The position numbers and the translations under genes are program-made. From NCBI GenBank assembly GCA_028554645.1, contig JAQOOI010000018.1, positions 1,054,001 through 1,118,000 of the forward strand: a DNA stretch of 64,000 bases, read 5' to 3'. The notes beneath the pieces were generated by a model. It ran no database searches and was not told where the DNA came from. It worked only from the letters and a program-made list of their open reading frames with translations. Shown in pieces: positions 63,850 to 64,000 of the stretch (position 1 is its first letter; every line of letters begins with the position of its first letter). This stretch comes from Omphalotus guepiniiformis. Taxonomy: Eukaryota; Basidiomycota; Agaricomycetes; Agaricales; Omphalotaceae.

Positions 63850-64000
63850 AAATTTTGAGAGTCTCCCTCATTTTTCACAGGGACACTCGCAGATTTCTGT
63901 GTTTCTGGGACAAGCTTTGGTTCACCAGGAATAGGTTTAACCTTAATTCCTCTACCTCTGTCATATGTTCCCATTGTACACTTCATTCCACTGTTTGGAT
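63828..64000 (-). CDS. element C protease segment, C-terminal end only (cut by window edge)
   Basis: The last 57 codons of the protease frame are visible: PNSGMKCTMGTYDRGRGI matches the same region of element B (PNSGMTCTMGTYERGRGI). The stop TGA is at 63830-63828. The frame contains the heptamer AAATTTT at 63855-63849, from which -1 reading continues in pol. The active site lies outside the window. Confidence 0.8.
   Translation of the reverse strand, partial: PNSGMKCTMGTYDRGRGIKVKPIPGEPKLVPETQKSASVPVKNEGDSQNFHRTSMN
63849..63855 (-). promoter_or_regulatory. -1 frameshift heptamer between protease and pol (element C)
   Basis: A-AAT-TTT in the protease frame, identical to element B, with TCA as the first codon in the -1 frame. 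Confidence 0.7.

Larger units (their letters stand above)
37533..64000 (-). mobile_element. element C: Ty3-like retrotransposon with antisense genes, continues past the window, hosts element B
   Basis: Coding strand minus. Visible parts from left to right are the 3' LTR (37533-39376), polypurine tract, X1 (39681-57302, split by element B), X2 (58145-59546), pol (59749-63849) and the end of protease (63828-64000). Gag, primer site and 5' LTR lie beyond the right edge. It inserted into the 5' LTR of element A at TTCCCGC/GG. The layout is the same as in elements A and B, while the LTRs are a distinct family shared with the solo LTR at 15935-17779. Recurrent GTATCTAACT motifs are scattered through LTR, spacers and introns. 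Confidence 0.88.

Overview
This window reads as a chromosome segment of a filamentous basidiomycete fungus, probably an Agaricomycete. The host genes carry many short (about 50 to 60 bp) GT-AG introns. They include a fungal DHA1-type MFS transporter and a fungal GH16 glucanase. The mobile elements (an Agaricomycete-style pogo-like DDE transposase, an RNase H plus reverse transcriptase fragment, long Ty3-like LTR elements) fit the same group. No species is claimed.

Bases 1-15500 are ordinary host sequence. In order they hold the 5' part of an MFS transporter gene (minus strand, cut by the window edge), an intron-containing tRNA-Thr(UGU), a three-exon low-complexity membrane-associated gene (minus), tRNA-Thr(AGU), a flavin-reductase-like gene, a 15-exon MFS transporter that is an inverted paralogue of the first one, and a secreted GH16 family glucanase.

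Bases 15500-64000 are almost entirely nested mobile DNA. First comes an old solo LTR (family A) with a solo LTR of family C inside it. Next are a broken DDE transposase and a broken RNase H-RT element. The RNase H domain is interrupted by a full-length family A retrotransposon (23185-37532, coding strand minus). The 5' LTR of A is interrupted, 10 bp from its end, by a family C element (37533 to beyond the right edge, coding strand minus). Element C is interrupted inside one of its own genes by a full-length family B element (41915-57008, coding strand plus). The LTR pairs of A and B are nearly identical, and gag, protease and pol are open, so these are recent and possibly active copies.

The most interesting feature is a shared unusual design of A, B and C. 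Each is about 15 kb: LTR, gag, protease, pol, then two extra spliced genes in ANTISENSE orientation (called X2 and X1 here) between the end of pol and the 3' LTR. Being antisense, their introns are not removed from the genomic RNA and so survive retrotransposition. X1 proteins carry a six-cysteine cluster resembling the fungal Zn2Cys6 DNA-binding domain. Each family also has its own dispersed short motif: a CGCG core in A, GTATCTAACT in C and, more weakly, TCGA/CTAG in B. This suggests, by analogy with VANC proteins of plant VANDAL transposons, element-encoded DNA-binding factors that recognise their own element, for example to counter silencing. That role is inference. The elements also appear to use -1 frameshift heptamers between gag and protease and between protease and pol, make 4-bp target duplications, and both visible C insertions fall in the same orientation in CCGCGG.
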